The notes beneath the pieces were generated by a model that saw nothing but the letters and a program-made list of their open reading frames with translations, was not told the DNA's origin and made no database searches. Shown one piece after another: positions 1 to 5,812 of a stretch of DNA of 8,270 nt. Each line of letters starts with the position of its first letter. Positions within the stretch are counted from its first letter, which is position 1. The stretch comes from Chloroflexi bacterium RBG_16_60_22 (GTDB lineage Bacteria; Chloroflexota; Dehalococcoidia; Dehalococcoidales; RBG-16-60-22), in NCBI GenBank assembly GCA_001796935.1, contig MGNX01000016.1, forward strand, positions 1-8,270, given 5' to 3'. The translations under genes and the position numbers were made by a program.

Positions 1-2
1 TA

Positions 3-434
3 GAAATATCACCCGATAAAAAGCATGACAAAAAAGATATTTGTGACGCTCTTAAAGAAATAAAAGAATATGGCTATTCAAAAACAAAGCCTGACCGAGC
101 AGCATCAATTATCTTGAATTTTATTAATTTGACTGAAGTTGACAATATCTTGATATGCGATGGGTATTCCCGGAACTCAGAAGATAAAGTGCGCTTATAT
201 GGCACAGCTAAAGTGACAGAACGTGGATGGAAAAAAGAAACTATTGGTGAAGGGAAAAGGGTGTGGAAGTGTTTTACTCATGGTGCGAAAATAATACCAT
301 TTGAGAAAGAAAAAGAATACATACCAAAAGATACCTTGATGGGATTTTTAGATGGGAAGCGAATTTTTATAGGGACACTTCTTAAACTATCCCCAGAACA
401 ATATGAGCGTATTATAGCATGGGCAAGACCTTAG
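3..434 (+). CDS. Hypothetical protein, 3' end only, in AT-rich DNA
   Basis: The reading frame is open from the first complete codon at position 3 to the TAG at 432-434, giving 143 visible residues; the true start lies left of the window. The only in-frame start codon nearby is a TTG at 114 with no Shine-Dalgarno sequence, and the residues before it look like normal protein (charged, helical, rich in Lys, Asp and Glu), so I treat 114 as internal. I do not recognise the family. The visible part is hydrophilic, with no membrane segment or signal peptide; the C-terminus looks like a short beta-rich section (GKRIFIGTLLKL) followed by a helix (SPEQYERIIAWARP). GC content is about 35%, against 60-65% in the genes that follow, and codon use favours A/T endings. 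Its last 16 bases overlap the start of the next gene, so its stop codon lies in GC-rich downstream DNA. It may be foreign DNA or an assembly join. Confidence 0.6.
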   Translation, partial: EISPDKKHDKKDICDALKEIKEYGYSKTKPDRAASIILNFINLTEVDNILICDGYSRNSEDKVRLYGTAKVTERGWKKETIGEGKRVWKCFTHGAKIIPFEKEKEYIPKDTLMGFLDGKRIFIGTLLKLSPEQYERIIAWARP

Positions 435-1671
435 CCGAAAAAATACTGAGCGAGAAGTCCGGCACGGATGCCGTGGCCGGGGACATCGTCATCGCTAAAG
501 TCGACCTCAGCTTTGTGCAGGACACCACCGGGCCGCTGACCGTCCGGCAGTTCCGGTCCGGCGGCATGGAGAAGCTGGCCCACCCGGAGCGGACGGTAAT
601 ATTCATCGACCACGCGGCGCCGAGCCCCAGCAGCGCCCTGTCCAACGACCATATCCTGCTGCGCGACTTCTCGCGGCGGAGCGGGGCATTCTCTCCGAGG
701 CTGGCGACGGCATCTGCCACCAGGTGGTCGCCGAGGCCTACGCCCGGCCGGGTGACGTCATCGTGGGGGCGGACTCCCACACGGTGACCGCCGGCGGGCT
801 GGGGGTCTTCGCCACCGGCATGGGCTCCTCCGATGTTGCCGTGGCCTTCGGGCTGGGCAAGACGTGGTTCCGCGTCCCGGAGACTTTTAAAATAGAGGTC
901 ACCGGCGACTTTCAGAAAGGCGTCGGCGCCAAGGACCTCATCCTGCACCTCATCGGCAAAATCGGGGCGGACGGCGCCACTTACAAGGCGCTGGAGTTCA
1001 CCGGCGGCGCCATTAAAAAGATGAGCATGTCCGGACGTTTTACCATCGCCAACATGGCCGTCGAGGCTGGCGCCAAGGTGGGTCTATTCCCCGCCGACGA
1101 TACGACCCGCGAGTACCTGGCGGCGGAGGGGAGGGAGAAAGACTACCGCCCCCTGGCCGCCGACGCCGACGCCACCTATGAGAAGACCGTGCGTATCAGG
1201 GCCGCCGACCTCGAGCCTACCGTGTCCCGGCCCCACACCGTCGATAACACCACCCCGGCGCGGAACCTGAAGGGTACCACGCTACAACAGGTGGTCATCG
1301 GCACCTGCACCAACGGCCGCCTCGAAGATTTGGAGATAGCCGCCGCCATTTTAAAAGGGAAAAGACCGGCCGCGGGGGTGCGCCTGATTATCGCCCCGGC
1401 CTCGCGGCGGGTCCTGCTGGCGGCCATGGACGCCGGCTTTATCAAGACCTTCGTCGAGGCCGGCGCCATCATCCTGCCGCCCGGCTGCGGGCCCTGTCTC
1501 GGCCTGCACCAGGGGGCGCTCGGCGACGGTGAATCGTGCCTGTCCACGGCCAACCGCAACTTCGAAGGGCGCATGGGTAACCCCAGGGGATTTATCTACC
1601 TCGGCAGTCCCGCCACGGCGGCCGCCTCGGCGCTGACCGGAAAGATTACCGACCCCCGGGAGGTGATGTGA
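419..1671 (+). CDS. Aconitase/3-isopropylmalate dehydratase family large subunit, frameshifted near 688
   Basis: This is the large, iron-sulfur subunit of a two-subunit LeuCD-type hydro-lyase, which moves a hydroxyl group between neighbouring carbons of a tricarboxylic or isopropylmalate-type acid. The reading starts at ATG 419 (MGKTLAEKIL) and runs normally to about 688, where the frame shifts by one. The protein then continues in the other frame (ILSEAGDGICHQVVAEAY, then GADSHT) to the TGA at 1669-1671. Restoring one base near 687/688 gives about 417 residues, normal for the family. The three [4Fe-4S] ligand cysteines are present: GTCTNGR (codon at 1306) and CGPC (codons at 1486 and 1495). 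The small-subunit gene follows with a 1-bp stop/start overlap. The 5' neighbour overlaps it by 16 bp, and no Shine-Dalgarno is seen upstream of 419. Context suggests aconitase or homoaconitase rather than LeuC, but substrate cannot be proven. The frameshift could be a sequencing error or a recent inactivating mutation. Confidence 0.85.
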
Positions 1672-2165
1672 TGCTCAGCGGGAAAGCCCACAAGTTCGGG
1701 GACGGCATCTCCACCGACCATATTATCCCGGGGCGGTACGCCCACCTCCGCAGCAACCTGCCGGAGCTGGCCCGGCACGTCCTGGAGGACGCCGACCCTG
1801 ACTTCGTGACTAAAGTAAAGCCGGGCGACTTCGTGGTGGGGGGCAACAACTTCGGGCTGGGTTCGAGCCGGGAGCACGCCCCGCTGGTCATCAAGATGGC
1901 CGGCGTCAGCGCCATCCTGGCCAAGTCCGTGGCCCGCATCTTCTTCCGCAACGCCATCAACCTGGGGCTGCCCGTGCTGATATGCAACACCGACAAGATT
2001 GACGACGGCGACGTGCTGGAGGTGGACCTGGCGGAGGGGACGGTGCGGGACCGGACCAACGGCAGCGTCCTGACCTTCGGGCGGATTCCGGACGTCATGC
2101 TCCGCATCCTCGAAGAGGGCGGGCTGATTCCCTACATTACCAAACACGGCGATTTCAAACTTTAG
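1671..2165 (+). CDS. Aconitase/3-isopropylmalate dehydratase family small subunit
   Basis: This 164-residue swivel-domain subunit pairs with the large subunit just upstream to form the active hydro-lyase. The N-terminus has the expected KFGDGISTDHIIPGRY stretch (residues 8-23), and residues 59-71 carry the family signature NFGLGSSREHAP that contributes substrate-binding serine and arginine. I chose ATG 1671 over GTG 1668 because GGAGGTGA (1659-1666) is then about four bases upstream, and because the ATG shares its A with the upstream TGA, the usual arrangement for translational coupling. The substrate-recognition loop after GRY reads AHLRSN, with an arginine at residue 27. In this family an arginine in this loop goes with an acidic side chain on the substrate (homoaconitase, aconitase), while isopropylmalate isomerases tend to have hydrophobic residues. 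That, plus the downstream dehydrogenase, leads me to favour a tricarboxylic substrate; leuD remains the alternative name. Confidence 0.88.
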   Translation: MLSGKAHKFGDGISTDHIIPGRYAHLRSNLPELARHVLEDADPDFVTKVKPGDFVVGGNNFGLGSSREHAPLVIKMAGVSAILAKSVARIFFRNAINLGLPVLICNTDKIDDGDVLEVDLAEGTVRDRTNGSVLTFGRIPDVMLRILEEGGLIPYITKHGDFKL

Positions 2166-2195
2166 AGGAAACAGTAGTTATTGTATTGACCAGGC

Positions 2196-2269
2196 TGTCA
2201 TTGCGAGGAACGCAGCGACGCAGCAATCTCAGAATGGAAAAGGATTGCTTCGCTTCGCTCGCCATGACA
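2196..2269. repeat. 74-bp imperfect palindromic intergenic repeat
   Basis: The left arm (2196-2228) begins TGTCATTGCGAGG and ends GCAGCAATC. The right arm (2243-2269) reads GATTGCTTCGCTTCGCTC and ends GCCATGACA. Their ends are reverse complements except for one mismatch (T/G at the TGTCATtGCGAG position) and about six extra bases in the left arm. The centre (2229-2242) is unpaired. The outer motif resembles a TGTCATTGCGAG palindrome that I recall as a dispersed repeat in many bacterial genomes, including Dehalococcoidia, Deltaproteobacteria and Rickettsia. It carries no coding capacity and is probably a non-autonomous mobile or REP-like element. Transcribed, it would fold into a long hairpin between the small-subunit gene and the dehydrogenase gene, but there is no U-tract, so I do not call it a terminator. 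Confidence 0.8.
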
Positions 2270-2292
2270 AATGGGGTTTGTTAATAATGCTT

Positions 2293-2300
2293 GGAGAGGT
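2293..2300 (+). promoter_or_regulatory. Ribosome binding site fixing the TTG start of the dehydrogenase
   Basis: GGAGAGGT lies seven bases before the TTG at 2308. No ATG or GTG in this frame gives the expected N-terminus (AYNITLIPGDGVGPE), which starts directly after this TTG, so the site decides the start. Confidence 0.75.
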
Positions 2301-2307
2301 AAAATAA

Positions 2308-3393
2308 TTGGCTTATAACATCACGCTGATTCCCGGTGACGGCGTGGGCCCGGAGATTACCGAGGCTACCCGCCGCGTCCTGGAGGCAACGGGGGTCAGG
2401 TTCAAATGGGAGCCGGCCTATGCCGGCGCCGCGGTCATGGAGAAGGAGGGCACCCCCCTGCCCGACTCCGTCCTGGCGTCCGTCCGCAAGAATAAAGTGG
2501 CCCTCAAGGGCCCGGTAACGACGCCGGTGGGGACGGGCTTCCGCAGCGCCAACGTCGCCCTGCGACAGAGCCTGGACCTCTATGCCTGCGTCCGCCCCTG
2601 CAAGACATATCCCGGCGCGCCCTCCCCCTTCGAAGGGGTGGACATCGTCATCGTCCGGGAGAACACGGAGGACCTCTACGCCGGGGTGGAGTTCGAGATG
2701 GGCACCGCCGAGGCCAAAGAACTCATCGATTTTATCAACAAAAAGAAGGGAAACGTCATCCGGGCCGACTCCGGCCTGAGCATCAAGATGATTACCGAGA
2801 GCGGCAGTCGCCGCATCGTGAAGTTCGCCTTCGAGTACGCCCGCGCCTACGGTCGGAAGAAGGTGACGGCCACCCAGAAGGCCAACATCATGAAGTTCTC
2901 GGACGGCCTTTTCCTTTCCGTGGCCCGTGAGGTGGCGCAAAAATACCCGGACATCGAGTTCCAGGAGGCGCTCATCGATAACCTCTGCATGCAGCTGGTG
3001 CGGCGGCCGCAGGAGTACGATGTCATCGTCGCGCCCAACCTCTACGGGGACATCATCTCCGACCTCTGTGCCGGGCTGGTCGGCGGGCTGGGGCTGGCCC
3101 CCGGCGCCAATATCGGCGACGGGATGGCCGTGTTCGAGCCGACCCACGGCAGCGCCCCGAAGTACGCCGGCAAGGACCGGGTCAACCCCATGGCCATGAT
3201 GCTCTCCGGCGTCATGATGCTGCGGCATATCGGCGAAGTAAAAGCGGCCGACCGCCTGGAGAAAGCCATCGCCGACGTCATCGCCGAGGGCCGGAGCGTC
3301 ACCTACGACATGAAGGAGCGCCGCGACGACCCCTCCGCCGTAGGCACCACGCGGGTCGCCGAGGCGGTGATTGAAAAACTTCAAAAGAGCTAA
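2308..3393 (+). CDS. Isocitrate dehydrogenase-type decarboxylating dehydrogenase (IDH/IPMDH family)
   Basis: The 361-residue protein belongs to the isocitrate/isopropylmalate dehydrogenase family, which oxidises and decarboxylates 2-hydroxy acids with NAD(P) and a divalent metal. The N-terminus carries the dinucleotide-fold start IPGDGVGPE (8-16). Substrate residues match isocitrate enzymes: Ser80 and Asn82 in FRSANVALRQ, then Arg86, Arg96, Arg117 and Tyr124 (VRENTEDLYAG). Isopropylmalate dehydrogenases lack the Ser-x-Asn pair. The later metal and cofactor regions are also present (NLYGDIISD; HGSAPKYAGKDRVNP). The Lys-Tyr pair in APKYAG matches NADP-using enzymes such as those of E. coli and Thermus; NAD enzymes usually have Asp-Ile there. 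It therefore probably makes 2-oxoglutarate with NADP as acceptor. It lies 142 bp after the hydro-lyase small subunit, which would supply isocitrate. Homoisocitrate or tartrate-type activity is less likely but possible. Start is TTG with a strong ribosome site. Confidence 0.88.
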   Translation: MAYNITLIPGDGVGPEITEATRRVLEATGVRFKWEPAYAGAAVMEKEGTPLPDSVLASVRKNKVALKGPVTTPVGTGFRSANVALRQSLDLYACVRPCKTYPGAPSPFEGVDIVIVRENTEDLYAGVEFEMGTAEAKELIDFINKKKGNVIRADSGLSIKMITESGSRRIVKFAFEYARAYGRKKVTATQKANIMKFSDGLFLSVAREVAQKYPDIEFQEALIDNLCMQLVRRPQEYDVIVAPNLYGDIISDLCAGLVGGLGLAPGANIGDGMAVFEPTHGSAPKYAGKDRVNPMAMMLSGVMMLRHIGEVKAADRLEKAIADVIAEGRSVTYDMKERRDDPSAVGTTRVAEAVIEKLQKS

Positions 3394-3405
3394 CGGGGCG
3401 TCTAA

Positions 3406-3422
3406 GAGGGGCGAAGCCCCTC
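3406..3422 (+). repeat. Short perfect hairpin after the dehydrogenase gene
   Basis: GAGGGGC (3406-3412) and GCCCCTC (3416-3422) pair perfectly around a GAA loop, beginning 13 bases after the dehydrogenase stop codon. It is followed by CTCTAAAC rather than a T-run, so rho-independent termination is not supported. It abuts the second inverted repeat starting at 3428 and may be part of the same composite element. Confidence 0.6.
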
Positions 3423-3427
3423 CTCTA

Positions 3428-3481
3428 AACCTTCCCCCTCTCCTTGATTTGATAGGAGAGGGGGATAAAGGGGGAGAGGTT
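3428..3481. repeat. Inverted repeat element running into the HIT gene start
   Basis: A 12-bp perfect stem is formed by TCCCCCTCTCCT (3433-3444) and AGGAGAGGGGGA (3454-3465), with a nine-base loop TGATTTGAT. The outer ends AACCT (3428-3432) and AGGTT (3477-3481) are also complementary, giving a nested structure about 54 bp long. Purine-rich sequence on the right side (GGGGGAGAGG) lies directly before the TTG used by the HIT gene. The pattern resembles dispersed AACCT...AGGTT repeats with CCCCCTCTCC stems that I associate with Dehalococcoidia-like genomes; that resemblance is from memory. Confidence 0.65.
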
Positions 3482-3830
3482 GAGGAAAAGAGATAAAGAC
3501 TGTATTTTCTGCAGGATAGCCGCCGGAGAGATGGGCGAGCTCCTCTACCAGGACGAGGACGTGGTTATCTTCCGTGATATCAACCCCATCACCCCCGTCC
3601 ACCTGCTGGTGGTCACCCGGCAGCATATCCCCTCCCTGGCGGTAATGTCCGAAGCGGAAACACCGCTGGTGGGGAAGATGGTAAAGGCGGCTAACCGGGC
3701 GGCGCGGGAGCAGGGCATCGCGGAAAGCGGCTACCGGCTGACCATCAACAGCGGGGCGGACTCCGGGCAGATTGTCCCCCACCTCCACATGCACCTCATG
3801 GGGGGAAGGCGCCTGCGCTGGGGCCATTAG
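3480..3830 (+). CDS. HIT-family (histidine triad) nucleotide hydrolase
   Basis: This 116-residue protein is a complete histidine-triad protein of the HinT/PKCI branch, small cytosolic enzymes that hydrolyse purine nucleoside phosphoramidates and related AMP conjugates. The catalytic H-x-H-x-H motif is at residues 101-105 (PHLHMHLMGG). The N-terminus has the CIFC pair (Cys8, Cys11) that with histidines often binds zinc in this branch, followed by the typical EDVVIFRDINPITPVHLLVV core (26-45). TTG 3480 is the only plausible start: upstream in frame a TAG lies at 3453, and the next ATG (3531) would remove the CIFC segment. Ribosome binding would use AGGGGGA (3469-3475), inside the preceding repeat. 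It may be cotranscribed with the dehydrogenase 86 bp upstream. Its TAG (3828-3830) overlaps the TAA of the convergent Nudix gene. Confidence 0.9.
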   Translation: MRKRDKDCIFCRIAAGEMGELLYQDEDVVIFRDINPITPVHLLVVTRQHIPSLAVMSEAETPLVGKMVKAANRAAREQGIAESGYRLTINSGADSGQIVPHLHMHLMGGRRLRWGH

Positions 3831-4369
3831 ACCCGGCGGGTCCGGCGGTACTCCAGGTAGGCCAGCAGCCCGGCGATGCTCTTGGAATCCTCGATTTTCC
3901 CTGACGCAACAAGGTCGGTAATCTGCGCCAGGGGCACTTTCACCACCTCGATGCCGGCCGTATCCTCGGCGGAGAGGGGGTCCGGCACCAGGTCGGTCGC
4001 CAGGTAGAGGTAGAGGTACTCGGTGGCGTAGCCCGGCGCCGAGTAGAAACCGCCCAGTCGCACCACTTTCCCCGGGCGCAGGCCGGTCTCCTCGCGCGTC
4101 TCCCGTATCACCGCCGTGGCGGCGTCCTCACCATCGTCGATACCGCCGGCCGGTATCTCCAGGAGGCTCTTCCCCACCGCCTGGCGGAACTGGTTGACCA
4201 GCAGGACGTTATCCCCGGCGTCCACGGCCACTACCGCGATGCAGTCGGCGTGCTCCACGACCTCCCGGGTGGTGCGGCGACCTTCCCCGGTGAGTACGGT
4301 ATCGAGGCGCAGCTTCACCGCCCGCCCCTGGAAGAGCACCCGGCTGGAAAGGGTCTTCTCCTCGACCAA
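3827..4369 (-). CDS. Nudix hydrolase, probable ADP-ribose pyrophosphatase
   Basis: This cytosolic hydrolase of about 180 residues probably splits ADP-ribose into AMP and ribose 5-phosphate. Counting from the TTG at 4369, the Nudix box spans residues 75-97 and fits G-x5-E-x7-RE-x2-EE-x-G fully (GGIDDGE... RETREETGL). A proline (Pro112) sits 16 residues after the final box glycine within FYSAPGYATE, the feature that separates ADP-ribose pyrophosphatases from other Nudix enzymes. I prefer the TTG at 4369 to the ATG at 4411: GGAGGAGA lies nine bases before the TTG, the TTG comes one base after the stop of the preceding gene, and the 14 extra residues of the longer form are an Arg-rich stretch encoded inside the neighbour. 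It is the last gene of the NAD kinase-GNAT-Nudix set, and its stop overlaps that of the convergent HIT gene. Confidence 0.87.
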   Translation of the reverse strand: MVEEKTLSSRVLFQGRAVKLRLDTVLTGEGRRTTREVVEHADCIAVVAVDAGDNVLLVNQFRQAVGKSLLEIPAGGIDDGEDAATAVIRETREETGLRPGKVVRLGGFYSAPGYATEYLYLYLATDLVPDPLSAEDTAGIEVVKVPLAQITDLVASGKIEDSKSIAGLLAYLEYRRTRRV

Positions 4370-4370
4370 C

Positions 4371-4838
4371 TCAGGCCGTCTCCTCCGCGTGATAGATGAG
4401 CGCCGTCTCATCGCAGTTGGGGAACTTGGGGCAGCGGAAGCAGTCGGTCCAGACCTTGCGCGGCAGCTCCATCTTGTCGATGTCTATAAACCGCTGGCGC
4501 TTGAAGAAGTCCGGCTGGTAGGTGAAGCAGAAGATGTCCTTGATGCCCAGCTCTGCCACCTCCTTGATGCACGCCTCGACGAGCAATGCACCCAGGCCCT
4601 TTTTCTTCATGTCCCCGGCCACGGCCACCGACCTTATTTCGGCGAGGTCCGACCAGCTGACGTGCAAGGCCGCGCAGGCCACCACCCGCTCCCCTTCCCG
4701 GATAACAAAGAAGTCGCGGATGTCCTCGTAGAGCTCGCTCAACGGTCGCGCCAGCATCTCGCCGTTCTTGGCGTACTCGTTAATCAGCTTGTGTATCTGG
4801 GGTACATCGGCAATTTTAGCTTTTTCTACCTGTGCCAC
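4371..4838 (-). CDS. GNAT-family N-acetyltransferase, ArgA-like stand-alone domain
   Basis: This 155-residue single-domain protein has the GNAT fold that moves acetyl groups from acetyl-CoA to an amine. Motif A, which binds the CoA pyrophosphate, is at residues 69-88 (RSVAVAGDMKKKGLGALLVE). The opening KIADVPQIHKLINEYA and RPLSELYEDIRDF resemble the acetyltransferase domain of N-acetylglutamate synthases and short ArgA-like proteins, so an amino-acid N-acetyltransferase is possible, though no other arginine gene is visible here. The C-terminus has three cysteines in WTDCFRCPKFPNCDE (Cys133, Cys136, Cys142), which might bind metal. The start is GTG 4838, with AAAGGA seven bases upstream. It overlaps the NAD kinase 3' end by 23 bp, and its stop is one base from the Nudix TTG, so the three genes are very likely translationally coupled in one transcript. 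Confidence 0.82.
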   Translation of the reverse strand: MAQVEKAKIADVPQIHKLINEYAKNGEMLARPLSELYEDIRDFFVIREGERVVACAALHVSWSDLAEIRSVAVAGDMKKKGLGALLVEACIKEVAELGIKDIFCFTYQPDFFKRQRFIDIDKMELPRKVWTDCFRCPKFPNCDETALIYHAEETA

Positions 4839-5667
4839 CTTGATTTCCTTTCAATTTATCTTCCAGCGTACTGAAGAAGGAGCCCTCCGGCCCAATGCGA
4901 CGGAAGCGGGCGAAGTGGGGACTCCGTTTTATCGTTACCATATCACCGTCCGCGAGGGGCAGGTTGATGTGCCCGTCAACGCTGAGCGTGGCGGCCAGGT
5001 ACGCCCGCAGGACCAGCCTGACCTCAGAGGCGGCGGGGACTACCAGCGGGTAGGGCAGGCTGAGGTGGGGGGCCACCGGCACCAGGAGGAAATCGGGGGA
5101 CTGCGGGTGCATGACGGGGCCGCGGGCCGCCAGGGCATAACCGGTGCTGCCGGTGGCCGTAGCCACCACCACGGCGTCGGTCTTATAGGTGGTCAGGGGC
5201 CGCCCGTCGATGCTGGCCTCCACCCGTATCAGCCGGGCGATTTCCCCGCGCGCCACGACGACGTCGTTCAGGGCGTAGAACGTCTGTTTCGACTGCCCGG
5301 AGGCGACCAGCTCGGCCTGCAGCATCGACCGCTCGTCAATCCAGCCCCGGGCGTCGAGCAGTTCGGGGAGCCTTGCCACCACCTCGGCGGCATCCACCTC
5401 CGTCATAAACCCGACCTTACCCAGGTTGATGCCGGTGATAGGGGTCCGGCCGGGAATCACCACCTGCACGGCGCGCAGTATGGTACCGTCGCCGCCCACC
5501 GTCATCAGGAGGTCGGTGCCGTCCAGCAAAGCACCGGCTTCTTCCTTCTCCCAGGCGGAGCACACCCAGGCGGCGACCCCCCGGGACTTCAAAGCCCGCT
5601 CCAGCTCGACGGCTTTCGTCCGGGTGGCCTCAACCCTGGGGTGATAGAGGATGCCGACTTTCTTCAC
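4816..5667 (-). CDS. nadK: NAD kinase
   Basis: NAD kinase phosphorylates NAD to NADP using ATP or polyphosphate and is the only known route to NADP. The 283-residue product from GTG 5667 (MKKVGILYHP) has the usual length. Conserved blocks appear in order: GGDGT at residues 58-62, followed by the NLGKVGFMTEV block, the ALNDVVVARGE section, and YKTDAVVVATATGSTGYALAARGP, which forms the NAD site and ends with the APHLSLPYPLVVP region. A longer version starting at GTG 5730 is unlikely: that codon would fall between the -35 and -10 elements of a good minus-strand promoter, and the extra 21 residues do not resemble NAD kinase. AGGCAGGT sits about eight bases before the chosen start. It heads the set NAD kinase-GNAT-Nudix, so NADP synthesis and ADP-ribose breakdown are encoded on one likely transcript. 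Confidence 0.93.
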   Translation of the reverse strand: MKKVGILYHPRVEATRTKAVELERALKSRGVAAWVCSAWEKEEAGALLDGTDLLMTVGGDGTILRAVQVVIPGRTPITGINLGKVGFMTEVDAAEVVARLPELLDARGWIDERSMLQAELVASGQSKQTFYALNDVVVARGEIARLIRVEASIDGRPLTTYKTDAVVVATATGSTGYALAARGPVMHPQSPDFLLVPVAPHLSLPYPLVVPAASEVRLVLRAYLAATLSVDGHINLPLADGDMVTIKRSPHFARFRRIGPEGSFFSTLEDKLKGNQGGTGRKS

Positions 5668-5708
5668 AAGGGCTACCTGCCTGACATTGCTCCGGTGAAA
5701 ACAAGAAA

Positions 5709-5738
5709 AGTGTAGCAATTCCGCGTTCACAGTGTCAA
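5709..5738 (-). promoter_or_regulatory. Sigma-70-type promoter for the NAD kinase operon
   Basis: Read on the minus strand, TTGACA (5738-5733) is a perfect -35 box. It is followed after 18 bases by TACACT (5714-5709), a four-of-six -10 box preceded by TGC as in extended -10 promoters. Transcription would begin near 5702, leaving a leader of about 35 bases before the GTG at 5667. No experimental support; the match is by eye. Confidence 0.6.
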
Positions 5739-5778
5739 GCGACGAGACACGCCCCGGTTTCGGGAACCCGCCGCGTTA

Positions 5779-5787
5779 TGCTATAAT
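5779..5787 (+). promoter_or_regulatory. Extended -10 promoter for nusB-acpP
   Basis: TGCTATAAT contains a perfect TATAAT (5782-5787) preceded by TGn. No good -35 box is visible 16-18 bases upstream (the sequence there is around TTTCGGG), consistent with an extended -10 promoter. Transcription would start near 5794, about 20 bases before the nusB ATG at 5813. It lies back to back with the NAD kinase promoter. Confidence 0.65.
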
Positions 5788-5812
5788 AGGTGCTCGGGAC
5801 TTGATATCAGCG

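Noticed and set aside
412..948. Minus-strand open frame across the left part of the hydro-lyase gene
   Set aside because: It spans both the composition break and the frameshifted family gene, so it is an antisense shadow.
724..1671. A separate shorter large-subunit gene beginning at GTG 724
   Set aside because: The residues before 724 in the same frame (ILSEAGDGICHQ) and those in the preceding frame from 419 belong to the same family protein, so this is one gene broken by a frameshift.
2281..3384. A 367-codon open frame on the minus strand opposite the dehydrogenase
   Set aside because: Its composition (runs of Gly, Val, Asp, His and Ala) follows from the GC-rich third positions of the plus-strand gene, it has no recognisable motif, and the plus-strand protein is an unmistakable family member.
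3406..3465. Hairpins after the dehydrogenase as a rho-independent terminator
   Set aside because: The stems are strong but neither is followed by a run of T, and the HIT gene starts within the second structure.
4370..4411. ATG 4411 as the start of the Nudix protein
   Set aside because: It adds 14 mostly arginine and serine residues encoded inside the acetyltransferase gene, whereas TTG 4369 has a good ribosome site and gives the usual N-terminus.
4768..5715. A 315-codon open frame on the plus strand opposite NAD kinase
   Set aside because: It mirrors the NAD kinase gene, whose motifs are all present; the sequence is low-complexity Gly/Pro/His-rich with no motif.
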